Numbered from the stretch's first letter, positions 26,317-34,405 are shown. The stretch is DNA of 64,000 nucleotides from Microbacterium sp. SORGH_AS_0969 (GCF_030818255.1 NZ_JAUTAG010000001.1:1798001-1862000); one strand, 5' to 3'. Notes: generated by a model from the sequence alone, not told the origin. Program-made: numbers and translations.

Positions 26317-27365
26317 GCGAGCCGACCACCCCGACCCGTGCCCGCACGGCTCCCGCCGAGGCCGGCATCCCGCCGGCCTCCCCCTCCGCGACGTCCCCGC
26401 TGCGGGCGTTCTTCGCCGGCTCCGCCGGACGCAACATCGGCCTCGTCATCGCGTTGCTGGTGATGTTCATCGTGGGGGCGATCACCGCACCCGGGACCTT
26501 CCTCACCCTCGACAACGTGTTCGTCATCCTTCGTCAGGCCTCGATCGTGGGTGTCATCGCGGTCGCGATGACCCTCGTGATCATCGCGGGTGGCATCGAC
26601 CTGTCGGTCGGCTCGGTCACCGGTCTCGCCTCCGTCGTGGGCACGCTCGCGGTGGTGCAGGACCTCGCGGACTCGATGCACTGGATCGTCTTCGTGCTCC
26701 TCGCCCTCGCGGTCGGTGCCGTCGCCGGTCTCATCAACGGCGTGGTGATCGCCTACGGCAATGTGGTGGCGTTCATGGCCACGCTCGCGATGCTCGTCGG
26801 TGCACGGGGCCTCGCCGAGATTCTCGCGGAGCGGCGCACCCTCGTCGTCCAGGACCGCGGCTTCATCACCTTCATGAACGCGAACATCCTCGGCGTGAAC
26901 ATGCTCATCTGGATCTTCCTGATCGTCGCCGTGCTCGGCTGGGTACTGCTGAATCGCACCACCTTCGGTCGTCGGACCGTCGCGATCGGCGGCAACCGCG
27001 AGGCCGCGCGTCTCGCGGGTATCGACGTCCGGCGGCACGTCATGTGGCTGTACGTGCTGGTGGGGCTGGCATCCGGAATCGCGGGCGTCATGTTCCTCGG
27101 CCGCACGACGGCCGGCAGCTCCACGAACGGTCAGCTGCTCGAGCTCGACGTGATCGCCGCGGTGGTCGTCGGCGGAACGCTGCTCGTGGGAGGACGCGGA
27201 ACGATCACCGGCACGGTGTTCGGCGTTCTGATCTTCGCGACGCTGACCAACGTCTTCGTCCAGAACAACCTGTCGTCCTCCGTCCAGGCCGTGGCCAAGG
27301 GCGTGATCATCGTCGTCGCGGTGCTGCTCCAGCAGCGTTTCTCCCGCCAACCCGGGCGACGATGA
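26313..27365 (+). CDS. Sugar ABC transporter permease (RbsC type)
   Basis: Protein of 350 residues with about 9-10 membrane helices after a 40-residue polar proline/alanine tail. Family segments are ITAPGTFLTLDNVFVILRQ, IAGGIDLSVGSVTGLASV and AIGGNREAARLAGIDV, the last being the cytosolic loop that contacts the ATPase. GTGA overlap with the ATPase gene. It forms the membrane channel of the importer. Confidence 0.9.
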   Translation: MSEPTTPTRARTAPAEAGIPPASPSATSPLRAFFAGSAGRNIGLVIALLVMFIVGAITAPGTFLTLDNVFVILRQASIVGVIAVAMTLVIIAGGIDLSVGSVTGLASVVGTLAVVQDLADSMHWIVFVLLALAVGAVAGLINGVVIAYGNVVAFMATLAMLVGARGLAEILAERRTLVVQDRGFITFMNANILGVNMLIWIFLIVAVLGWVLLNRTTFGRRTVAIGGNREAARLAGIDVRRHVMWLYVLVGLASGIAGVMFLGRTTAGSSTNGQLLELDVIAAVVVGGTLLVGGRGTITGTVFGVLIFATLTNVFVQNNLSSSVQAVAKGVIIVVAVLLQQRFSRQPGRR

Positions 27366-27489
27366 CGCCGGGGCTCGCGGGTGCGCGCCGCGATCGTCGC
27401 CGGCGTTCCGGGGCGTGTGCGCGTGGCGTGCGAGATGCTTCGCTCCCGGCGTGACCGCCGGACCCATCCACCGGTGATGTACTGAGGGC

Positions 27490-28680
27490 GTGAAGAGGAT
27501 GACCACCGAGTCCCCGCAGGTCGCGAGCGGCGTCAGCCAGCTGTTCCAGCTGCTGCGCGACGGCGTGCCGCGCACGCGGGCGGAGCTGGCGAAGTCCACC
27601 GGGCTCGCGCGCTCGACCGTGGCCGTCCGTGTCGACGAGCTCATGCGGATGGGCCTCATCACCCCGGTCGCCGACGCGGTGTCGACCGGGGGACGCCCAC
27701 CGTCGCAGTTCGCGATCAACCCCGCGGCGAAGGTGGTCGTCGCGGTCGACATCGGAGCCTCGCACGCGACCGTCGCGATCTCCGACCTCTCCGGCACCAT
27801 CCTGCTCGAGAAGAGCGGGGCGCTCGACATCGCACTCGGCCCGGAACCGGTGCTGAGCTGGGTCGTGGACGGAGCGCACGAGCTGCTCGCCGGCGCGGGG
27901 CGCTCGCCGCGGGACGTCGCGGCGATGGGCATCGGCGTGCCCGGCCCCGTCGAGCACTCCACCGGTCTCCCGGTCAACCCGCCGATCATGCCGGGCTGGG
28001 ATCGGTTCGACATCCCCGGATGGATCGCGGCGCACCTCCCCGTGCCGGTCCTGGTCGACAACGACGTCAACGTCATGGCGCTCGGCGAGCGCAGTGTCGC
28101 GTGGCCGGGGGTCGGTCACTTCCTCTTCGTCAAGGTCGCGACCGGCATCGGCGCCGGCCTCATCGCCGGCGGCCAGCTCCAGCGCGGAGCGCAGGGCACC
28201 GCCGGCGACATCGGTCATGTGCAGTTGGCCCGGGCGTCGACGGTGGCCTGCCGCTGCGGAAACCGGGGATGCCTCGAAGCCCTGGCATCCGGTCCCGCGA
28301 TCGCCCGTGTGCTCCGCGAGGAGGGGATCGATGCCCAGAGCGGCGACGACGTCGTCGACCTCGTCAAGCGCGGGAACGTCGATGCGATCCAGGCCGTGCG
28401 CCAGGCGGGCCGCGACATCGGCGACGTGCTGACGACGTGCGTGAGCTTCATCAACCCCTCCGTCATCGCGATCGGCGGGTCGATGGCCCGCGTCGGCGAG
28501 CACCTCATCGCCGGCGTCCGAGAGGTCGTCTACACCCGCTCCACGCCGCTCGCGACAGAGCACCTGTCGATCGTCCCCTCCGTCGCCGCGGAGAAGGCGG
28601 GCGTGATCGGTGCGAGCATGCTCGCGGTCGAGCACGTGCTGTCCCCGGAGTCGCTGACGACGGGCTTCCTCCCCGCCTGA
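27490..28680 (+). CDS. ROK-family transcriptional regulator
   Basis: Protein of 396 residues: N-terminal winged helix (TRAELAKSTGLARSTVAVRV, about 27-46), then a ROK domain with DIGASHATVAI, the GIGVPGPV segment and the zinc motif CRCGNRGCLEA. It follows the ABC permease by 124 bases and is the likely sensor of the imported sugar. Whether the ROK domain still phosphorylates is unlikely, given the regulator architecture. A start at ATG 27499 is possible, but the GTG at 27490 has more room for a ribosome site. Confidence 0.87.
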   Translation: MKRMTTESPQVASGVSQLFQLLRDGVPRTRAELAKSTGLARSTVAVRVDELMRMGLITPVADAVSTGGRPPSQFAINPAAKVVVAVDIGASHATVAISDLSGTILLEKSGALDIALGPEPVLSWVVDGAHELLAGAGRSPRDVAAMGIGVPGPVEHSTGLPVNPPIMPGWDRFDIPGWIAAHLPVPVLVDNDVNVMALGERSVAWPGVGHFLFVKVATGIGAGLIAGGQLQRGAQGTAGDIGHVQLARASTVACRCGNRGCLEALASGPAIARVLREEGIDAQSGDDVVDLVKRGNVDAIQAVRQAGRDIGDVLTTCVSFINPSVIAIGGSMARVGEHLIAGVREVVYTRSTPLATEHLSIVPSVAAEKAGVIGASMLAVEHVLSPESLTTGFLPA

Positions 28681-28718
28681 ACGCGAGGTGCCGACGGGCT
28701 CAGCCACCTGCCGCGTCA

Positions 28719-28804
28719 GGTCCCTGAGTCTGTCGAAGGGCCCGGTGGCTTCGACAAGCTCAGCCACCTCGCGCGCGGTGGAGGTCCCTGAGCCTGTCGA
28801 AGGG
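28719..28804. repeat. Cluster of CTGAGCCTGTCGAAGG-type repeats
   Basis: Two direct copies, GGTCCCTGAGTCTGTCGAAG (28719 on) and GGTCCCTGAGCCTGTCGAAG (28783 on), flank an inverted form TTCGACAAGCTCA inside a GGTGGC/GCCACC stem (28744-28767). I recognise this as a widespread intergenic palindrome of high-GC bacteria, so it is not specific to this locus. Confidence 0.7.
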
Positions 28805-28826
28805 ACCGGTCGCCGTGCCGCATCCC

Positions 28827-28885
28827 GTGACTCGCGCCGAATGTTCGCGCGAGCACGCGCCCCGCGTGCATATGCCGCAAGTCAC
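28827..28885. repeat. 59-bp intergenic repeat, copy 2
   Basis: Begins GTGACTCGCG and ends GCAAGTCAC; same length and 47 of 59 bases identical to 21055-21113. It lies directly behind the CTGAGCCTGTCGAAGG cluster in the gap between a ROK gene and a LysR gene. Confidence 0.75.
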
Positions 28886-28970
28886 CGTGAGGGGGCCCGG
28901 GCTCGGGCCGCCTCGTGCAGGCCGAGCCCCAGTGCGCGTCGGCCCGAGCCAGCGTGGGCCCGCACTCGCG

Positions 28971-29879
28971 TCAGCCGGCGGCCTCCGTCGCGCGTCCGGC
29001 CACCGCGCGCAGGGCGCGCAGCACCCGACGCACGGCCGCGTACGCCAGGGCATCGGGCCGCGCGAGCGCGTCGACGTGCCGCACCAGCGCCACATCCGCG
29101 AGCGGACGCAGCACGAGTCCGTCCACGGCCAGCGGCAGACCCGTCGTGCGCGGCAGCACCGCGATCGCCGCGCCCGCCCGAACGACCTCGGCGGTGACCG
29201 AGAACTCGTTGATGCGGTGCGCGATGTCGAGCGGCCGCCCGAGGTGCGCCGCGAGGTGGTCGAGCACCCCGGCGAGGGGAAACCCAGGGTGTACCGACAC
29301 CCAGCGCTCGTCGGCGAGGTCGTCGGCGATGAGGAACTCGGTCGCCGCGAGCGGGTGCGCCGCGGGCAGGGCGATGTCGAGCGGCTCGGTCAACAGCGGC
29401 GTCGCGATCACGCGATCGGCGGGCCAGGGCGCGTCGTGCGCCAGCCTGTGCGCGATGACGAGGTCGTGGTCGGCGGTGAGACCGGGGAAGTCGCTGTGGG
29501 CGACATCGGCGTCGGACAGGTGCAGGGGAGGGATGCCGTCGAGCTCGCGCAACAGCGCACCGAACAGCGCCAGTCCCGCACTGTGGAAGGCCGATACCCG
29601 CACGGGCCGGTCGTTGCTGTCGAGGAACGCCCCGACGGCTTCCCGCGCCGCGGTCAACGCCTCGTCGACGCGCGTACCCGCCGCCGCAAGCGCCTCGCCC
29701 GCCGCGGTCAGCGTCAGCACGCGCCCGCGCCGGACGGTCAGCGGGACGGGAACGCGCGCCTGCAGGTGCGCGAGCTGCTGCGACACCGCCGAAGCCGAGA
29801 TGTGCAGGGCCGCGGCGACGGCCGCCACGCTGCCGCGGTCGCCGAGCTCGCGGAGCAGGCGGAGGTGGGCGGCATCCAT
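28971..29879 (-). CDS. LysR-family regulator
   Basis: Protein of 302 residues; winged helix SVAAVAAALHISASAVSQQL (about 17-36) and an effector-binding domain. It is divergent from an EamA-family transporter, the usual LysR/EamA pairing, and probably controls it. On the minus strand TAAGTT lies 7 bases before ATG 29879, predicting a leaderless mRNA, and a 14-bp palindrome covers both. Confidence 0.85.
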   Translation of the reverse strand: MDAAHLRLLRELGDRGSVAAVAAALHISASAVSQQLAHLQARVPVPLTVRRGRVLTLTAAGEALAAAGTRVDEALTAAREAVGAFLDSNDRPVRVSAFHSAGLALFGALLRELDGIPPLHLSDADVAHSDFPGLTADHDLVIAHRLAHDAPWPADRVIATPLLTEPLDIALPAAHPLAATEFLIADDLADERWVSVHPGFPLAGVLDHLAAHLGRPLDIAHRINEFSVTAEVVRAGAAIAVLPRTTGLPLAVDGLVLRPLADVALVRHVDALARPDALAYAAVRRVLRALRAVAGRATEAAG

Positions 29880-29892
29880 AAGTTGAAACTTA
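29879..29892. promoter_or_regulatory. Palindromic operator at the LysR start
   Basis: TAAGTTGAAACTTA, a 14-bp palindrome with a 2-base GA centre, overlaps the LysR start codon and -10 box and faces the EamA gene. Autoregulation is likely. Confidence 0.6.
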
Positions 29893-29950
29893 CGGGACGA
29901 TGAAGCAACCGGCCATTGTTCTTCCGGCTTCCGGCCACGACGGTGGATGT

Positions 29951-30886
29951 GTGACCCGCCGCCCTCCCGAGATCGTCGTCGACGTCCTGCTCATCGCCGT
30001 CGCGGCGGTATGGGGCGCGAGCTTCCTCGCCGCCAAAGAACTCACCGACGAGGTGGGCGTCGCCCCCGCCGTCGCGCTGCGCTTCCTCGTCGCCGCGACC
30101 GCGCTCGGGGTCATCTGCCTCGTACGGAGGGAACGGATGCCACGCGGCCGCGGCCTCGCGATCGCGGCGCTCCTCGGGTGCTCGCAAGCCGCGGTGATCG
30201 GCCTCGAAACCTGGGGCGTGCACCTCACCTCGGCGACCAATGCCGGGCTGCTGATCAGCCTCGCGCTGATCTTCACCCCGCTCCTGGACAGCGTGGCCGC
30301 ACTTTCGTGGCTGCCGCGGTCGTACTTCGTCGCCGCGGTCGCCGCCGTCGTGGGCGTCGCGCTGCTGGTGTCGGGTGCGGGGTTCCGCCTCCCCACGGCG
30401 GGTGACGCCCTGGTGATCGCGGCCGCGGTGGTGCGCGCGTTCCACGTCACCGCGAGCGCGCGGCTGACGCGCGGTCGCGACGACAGCACCCTGGCGGTGG
30501 TGTGCGTGCAACTCGTCGTGTGCGCGCTGGCGTCGTCGGCGGTGGCCGGCGTCGACCTTCCCCTCGCGGTCGGTCGGCTCACGGCATCCGGATGGTTCGA
30601 CGTGCTGTTCCTCGGCCTCATGTGCTCGGTCTTCGCGTTCGTCGTGCAGTTGTGGGCCGTGCGGCGGACGTCGGCGACCCGCGCCAGCATCCTCATGGGC
30701 ACCGAGCCCGTGTGGGCGCTCGCCGTGGGGGTGGTGATCGGCGGCGAGGCCCTCGGTCTGCCCGGTTTCGCCGGCGGAGCGCTCATCATCGCGGCGTCGT
30801 ACGCGGGTCAGACGATGGAGCGGCGGCACCGCGCCGCGACCGCTCCCGCTCCGGTCGAGATGGTCGCCGAGACTGCACGCAGCTGA
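29951..30886 (+). CDS. EamA-family (DMT) transporter
   Basis: Protein of 311 residues with 10 predicted helices in two EamA repeats (AVWGASFLAAKELTDE in helix 1; GTEPVWALAVGVVIGGE in helix 9). Family members export amino acids, purines or other metabolites. I chose GTG 29951 because the first helix follows at once. ATG 29900 would add 17 residues without family character, but cannot be excluded. The last codons lie inside the 73-bp palindrome at 30865-30937. Confidence 0.82.
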   Translation: MTRRPPEIVVDVLLIAVAAVWGASFLAAKELTDEVGVAPAVALRFLVAATALGVICLVRRERMPRGRGLAIAALLGCSQAAVIGLETWGVHLTSATNAGLLISLALIFTPLLDSVAALSWLPRSYFVAAVAAVVGVALLVSGAGFRLPTAGDALVIAAAVVRAFHVTASARLTRGRDDSTLAVVCVQLVVCALASSAVAGVDLPLAVGRLTASGWFDVLFLGLMCSVFAFVVQLWAVRRTSATRASILMGTEPVWALAVGVVIGGEALGLPGFAGGALIIAASYAGQTMERRHRAATAPAPVEMVAETARS

Positions 30887-30937
30887 CATCTCCACTGCAC
30901 GCTGCAGGGGAGATGTCAGCTCGACGCAGTCTCGGCG
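30865..30937. repeat. 73-bp nested palindrome overlapping the EamA stop
   Basis: Three nested perfect inverted repeats share one centre: CGCCGAGACTGC / GCAGTCTCGGCG (12 bp, 30865-30876 and 30926-30937), AGCTGACATCTCC / GGAGATGTCAGCT (13 bp, 30881-30893 and 30909-30921) and CTGCA-CGC-TGCAG (30895-30907). Four-base mismatched bulges separate the outer two. It contains the stop codon of the EamA gene. It could be a terminator without T run, or a mobile palindromic element. Confidence 0.85.
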
Positions 30938-31006
30938 GCGCACGGCGGCAACCCGGGCGCCTCCAGACCCGCCGCGGCCGCCGCGCCCCCGCCGTAGGCT
31001 GGACGT

Positions 31007-32056
31007 ATGCACGGCGAGTACAAGGTCCCCGGGGGAAAGCTGGTCGTCGTCGACCTCGAGGAGCGCGAGGGGCGGATCCACGGCTTCCACCTCGCGGGTG
31101 ACTTCTTCCTCGAACCCGACGACGCCCTCGACGACATCGACGCCGCCGTCAACGGTCTGCCGATCGAGTCCGACGTCCCCACGATCGCCGCGGCGATCCG
31201 CGCGGCGCTCCCCGAGGGCGCGCAGCTGCTCGGCTTCACGCCCGAGTCGGTCGCGACCGCGATCCGCCGCGCGCTGGTGACCGCCCCCGGTTGGGCCGAT
31301 TTCGAGTGGGAGGTCGTGCACGACGGCCCCGTCTCCTCGCGCATGAACCTCGCCCTCGACGAGGTGCTCACCACCCGGGTCGGCGCGGGGCTGCGCAAGC
31401 CCACGCTGCGCCTGTGGGAGTGGAACGAGAACGCCGTCGTCATCGGCTCCTTCCAGTCGCTGCGCAACGAGGTCGATCCCGAGGGCGCCGAGAAGCACGG
31501 CTTCGACGTGGTGCGCCGCATCTCGGGCGGTGGGGCGATGCTCATGGCCGCGAACTCGATCGTGACGTACTCGCTGTACGTCCCGGCATCCCTCGTCGCC
31601 GGCATGACCTTCGCCGACTCGTACGCCTTCCTCGACGACTGGGTGCTCCAGGCGTTGCGCTCTCTCGGCATCGATGCGGTGTACCAGCCGCTCAACGACA
31701 TCGCCGGGCCCCACGGCAAGATCGGCGGCGCCGCGCAGAAGCGCCTCGCCAACGGCGGGGTGCTGCACCACGCGACCCTCAGCTACGACATGGACGGTCA
31801 GGTGCTCACCGAGGTCCTCCGCATCGGCCGCGAGAAGCTCAGCGACAAGGGCACCGTCTCGGCCGCCAAGCGCGTCGACCCGCTGCGCAGCCAGACCGGC
31901 CTCCCGCGCGACCAGGTCATCGACCGCTTCATTCAGACGTTCACGACCCTGTACGGCGCGACCGAGGGGCACATCACCGACGAGGAGTACGCCGAGGCCG
32001 AGGCCCTGGTCGAGACGAAGTTCGCCACCGACGCGTGGCTGCAGCGCGTCCCGTGA
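31007..32056 (+). CDS. lplA: Lipoate-protein ligase A with N-terminal accessory domain
   Basis: Protein of 349 residues. Residues 1-90 (YKVPGGKLVVVDLEERE, HGFHLAGDFFLEPDDAL) match the small accessory domain that normally follows the ligase domain, here placed first. The catalytic domain has RRISGGGAM (lipoyl-AMP site) and the lysine segment GKIGGAAQKR. It attaches lipoate to E2 or GcvH proteins. TAGGCT at 30995-31000 is 6 bases before ATG 31007. Its stop overlaps the GTG of a DNA methyltransferase, an unexpected partner. Confidence 0.88.
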   Translation: MHGEYKVPGGKLVVVDLEEREGRIHGFHLAGDFFLEPDDALDDIDAAVNGLPIESDVPTIAAAIRAALPEGAQLLGFTPESVATAIRRALVTAPGWADFEWEVVHDGPVSSRMNLALDEVLTTRVGAGLRKPTLRLWEWNENAVVIGSFQSLRNEVDPEGAEKHGFDVVRRISGGGAMLMAANSIVTYSLYVPASLVAGMTFADSYAFLDDWVLQALRSLGIDAVYQPLNDIAGPHGKIGGAAQKRLANGGVLHHATLSYDMDGQVLTEVLRIGREKLSDKGTVSAAKRVDPLRSQTGLPRDQVIDRFIQTFTTLYGATEGHITDEEYAEAEALVETKFATDAWLQRVP

Positions 32057-33015
32057 GTACCGAGGTCCTGCCCGACGCCCCCGAACCCGGCCGCGTCGAG
32101 ATCCATCACGCCGACAACCTCACCGTCACCCCGGCCTACGCCGACGGTTCGTTCGCGCTCGTCTACCTCGATCCGCCGTTCAACACGGGGCGGACCCGCT
32201 CGAAGGCGGTCGAGTCGGCGACGTGGACGCCCGCTGCTGATGAGGCGGAGGGCGCCTCGACCCCGGATGCCGAGGAGCCCGAGGCCGTGGCATCCGATCC
32301 CAACATGCTCGACTTTCCCGAGGAGGAGCCGTCTCCCGCCCCCGTCGTGCAGCGCGGCTTCCACGGCCGCGAGTACGCGCGCCTGCGCGGTGACCTGCGC
32401 ACCTACGACGACCGCTTCGACGACTACTGGGGCTTCCTCGAGCCGCGGCTCATCGAGGCGTGGCGCCTGCTCGCCGACGACGGAACTCTCTACCTGCACC
32501 TCGATTACCGCGAGGTGCACTACGCCAAGGTCATGTGCGACGCGCTGTTCGGGCGCGACCACTTCATCAACGAGCTGATCTGGGCCTACGACTACGGCGC
32601 GAAGACCAAGCGCCGCTGGCCCACGAAGCACGAGACGATCCTCGTGTACGTGAAGGATCCGGCGAAGTACTTCTTCGATTCGGATGCCGTGGACCGAGAG
32701 CCGTACATGGCCCCGGGCCTCGTGACGGCCGAGAAGGCCGCGCGCGGCAAGATGCCCACCGACGTGTGGTGGCACACGATCGTCCCGACCACGGGACGCG
32801 AGAAGACCGGCTACCCGACCCAGAAGCCCGAGGGCGTGCTGCGCCGCATGGTGCAGGCTTCGAGCCGCCCCGGCGACCGCGTGCTCGACATGTTCGCCGG
32901 CAGCGGCACGCTGGGCGCCGTCGCCGCGCCGCTCGGCCGGCACTCCGTGCTGATCGATGACAACGCCGACGCCGTGGCCGTGATGCACAAGCGTCTGGAG
33001 CCGTTCGCGGACTGA
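32053..33015 (+). CDS. Orphan DNA methyltransferase, beta class (N6-A or N4-C)
   Basis: Protein of 320 residues. Motif IV DPPFNTG (about 36-42) precedes motif I DMFAGSGT near residue 281, the order of beta-class N6-adenine/N4-cytosine enzymes. GYPTQKPEGVLRRM is the motif-X-like segment that binds AdoMet. An acidic low-complexity insert of about 45 residues follows motif IV. GTGA overlap ties it to lplA. No restriction gene is nearby, so it is probably a stand-alone methylase for regulation, replication or repair. Confidence 0.85.
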   Translation: MSTEVLPDAPEPGRVEIHHADNLTVTPAYADGSFALVYLDPPFNTGRTRSKAVESATWTPAADEAEGASTPDAEEPEAVASDPNMLDFPEEEPSPAPVVQRGFHGREYARLRGDLRTYDDRFDDYWGFLEPRLIEAWRLLADDGTLYLHLDYREVHYAKVMCDALFGRDHFINELIWAYDYGAKTKRRWPTKHETILVYVKDPAKYFFDSDAVDREPYMAPGLVTAEKAARGKMPTDVWWHTIVPTTGREKTGYPTQKPEGVLRRMVQASSRPGDRVLDMFAGSGTLGAVAAPLGRHSVLIDDNADAVAVMHKRLEPFAD

Positions 33016-33056
33016 GCGGACGGGCCGGTACTGCTCGCCCGGGGGTGTGCCGTCGG

Positions 33057-33122
33057 GCGGAGTCGGGGGTCAACACGCCGTGGGCGGTGCCGCTGAGGCG
33101 GCGTGTCGCCCGACAACTCCGC
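33057..33122. repeat. 66-bp intergenic repeat, copy 1
   Basis: Terminal inverted repeat GCGGAGT / ACTCCGC and inner ACACGCC / GGCGTGT. Identical to copy 2 (33165-33230) at 56 of 66 bases with no gap; starts are 108 bases apart. Confidence 0.75.
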
Positions 33123-33164
33123 GTGACGGTTCGGTGGTCGTGCGGCTCCGGGTCGTACCGTCGT

Positions 33165-33230
33165 GCGGAGTCCGGGGTCGACACGCCGTTGATGGTGCCG
33201 CGGTGGCGGCGTGTCGCCCACGAACTCCGC
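33165..33230. repeat. 66-bp intergenic repeat, copy 2
   Basis: Same length, ends and inner stem as copy 1. Both are preceded by CCGTCG-N-GCGGAGT. Between them lie 42 unrelated bases. They fill most of the gap between the methyltransferase and the heme genes. Confidence 0.75.
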
Positions 33231-33274
33231 GCGAGGGCACCGCGGGCGGATGTCGGATGGGCGGCCCGGCGAAG

Positions 33275-33288
33275 TTAGGCTTACCTAA
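33275..33288 (+). promoter_or_regulatory. Iron box (DtxR/IdeR type) over the DUF2470 promoter
   Basis: TTAGGCTTACCTAA, a 5-bp inverted repeat matching the IdeR/DtxR half-sites. TAGGCT inside it serves as -10, and the last A is the first base of the start codon, so iron-loaded repressor would cover the whole leaderless promoter. Confidence 0.75.
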
Positions 33289-33596
33289 TGACGTACGTGT
33301 TCGATCCCGAGATCCAGCGAGCCGTGCTCGCCCATATGAACGACGACCACCGAGACGACAACGTGCTCATCGCCCGGGCGTTCGGTTCGGTGGCGACCGT
33401 CAGTTCGGCGCGGATGACCGGGTTTGACGGTGACGGCGGCGAGTGGGTCGTCACCGATGAGGGTGGCGCCGTGACCGAGGTGCGCGTGCCGTGGCCGGGC
33501 GGGTCGATCGCCGAGCGGCGCGAGGTGCGCCGCGAGATCGTCGCGCTGTACGACGAGGCCTGCCGCCGGCTCGGAATCGAACCGCGACCCCACTGA
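33288..33596 (+). CDS. DUF2470-family protein, heme-locus type
   Basis: Protein of 102 residues: IQRAVLAHMNDDHRDDNVLIARAFG is the start of a DUF2470 domain, the alpha/beta domain also found at the end of HugZ-type heme-degrading proteins. The histidines in HMNDDH may contact heme. ATG 33288 is fixed by TAGGCT 6 bases upstream. It is under an iron box and 44 bases before the heme oxygenase gene, so a role in heme handling or as a small heme-binding partner is likely. Confidence 0.82.
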   Translation: MTYVFDPEIQRAVLAHMNDDHRDDNVLIARAFGSVATVSSARMTGFDGDGGEWVVTDEGGAVTEVRVPWPGGSIAERREVRREIVALYDEACRRLGIEPRPH

Positions 33597-33601
33597 AGAC
33601 A

Positions 33602-33623
33602 AAGGTTAGGCTCGCCTAACCTT
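33602..33623 (+). promoter_or_regulatory. Iron box upstream of heme oxygenase
   Basis: AAGGTTAGGC (33602-33611) and GCCTAACCTT (33614-33623), perfect 10-bp arms around TC, close to the ideal IdeR/DtxR site. TATGAT follows at 33629-33634, 6 bases before ATG 33641. Confidence 0.82.
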
Positions 33624-33640
33624 CTCGGTATGATGGCGCC

Positions 33641-34294
33641 ATGAGTGCTGTCATCCCGTTCTCCGTCGCCCTGCGCGAGCGCTCGCGCACCGCCCACTCC
33701 TCGAGCGAGGGCGCCGACTTCATGACGAACCTCATGAAGGGGTCGGGCACGCGCGACGACTATGTCGCGCTCGTCGCGCAGCACTGGTTCATCTACGAGG
33801 CGCTCGAAGAGGCCACCGAGCGCATGCGCATCGACCCCGTGGCATCCGTGTTCCTCAGCGACAAGCTCACGCGCCTTCCCGCGCTCGAGGCCGACCTGGA
33901 GTTCCTCATCGGCGCCGACTGGCGAGAGCGCATCACCCCGCTGCCGACGACGCAGGCCTATGTCTCGCGGATCCGGCGCGTCGCGGCGACCTGGCCGGGT
34001 GGCTTCGTCGCTCACCACTACACGCGTTACCTCGGCGACCTCTCGGGCGGGCAGTTCATCGGCCGGCTCATGCAGCGGCATTTCGGCTTCGACACGAACG
34101 GCATCGGGTTCTACCTGTTCGGCGACATCGCCGACCCCGACGCGTTCAAGAACGTGTACCGCGAGCAGTTGGATGCCGCTCCCTGGGACGACGACGAGAA
34201 GGAGCGCGTCATCGAGGAGGTGCTCGTGGCCTACCGGTTCAACACCGAGCTGTTCGTCGACCTCGCGCGCGCGAAGGCGGCTCAGTCGGCCTGA
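33641..34294 (+). CDS. hmuO: Heme oxygenase (biliverdin-producing)
   Basis: Protein of 217 residues, full length for bacterial heme oxygenase. The proximal His19 lies in RTAHSSSE, and the distal helix has GDLSGGQF, whose glycines make room for O2. The family opens heme to biliverdin, CO and iron in the cytosol. The start is fixed by TATGAT 6 bases upstream, and an iron box controls it, so it is made when iron is short. It completes the heme import system encoded downstream. Confidence 0.93.
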   Translation: MSAVIPFSVALRERSRTAHSSSEGADFMTNLMKGSGTRDDYVALVAQHWFIYEALEEATERMRIDPVASVFLSDKLTRLPALEADLEFLIGADWRERITPLPTTQAYVSRIRRVAATWPGGFVAHHYTRYLGDLSGGQFIGRLMQRHFGFDTNGIGFYLFGDIADPDAFKNVYREQLDAAPWDDDEKERVIEEVLVAYRFNTELFVDLARAKAAQSA

Positions 34295-34405
34295 GTCTTC
34301 GACGCTCTCATGGGCGCCCCGCGGCGGGCCCCATCGGCTGGAGCCGCCGCTGCCGCCGCGACCGTCGCCCACGCAGCGACCGGATGCCGCGGGCTCAGTC
34401 GCGGC

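Noticed and set aside
26124..28076. 650-codon open frame on the minus strand across ABC permease and ROK genes
   Set aside because: Both sense genes have firm motifs; the antisense product has no domain and skewed composition.
28719..28804. Novel repeat family with CTGAGCCTGTCGAAGG
   Set aside because: This word is familiar from intergenic regions of many high-GC bacteria, so it is listed as a repeat but not claimed as new.
29738..31972. 744-codon open frame on the minus strand
   Set aside because: It runs antisense through EamA and lplA and the 73-bp palindrome; the acidic histidine/arginine-rich composition marks it as a shadow.
32053..33015. Restriction-modification system
   Set aside because: Neighbours are lipoate ligase and heme genes; no endonuclease or specificity subunit is seen.
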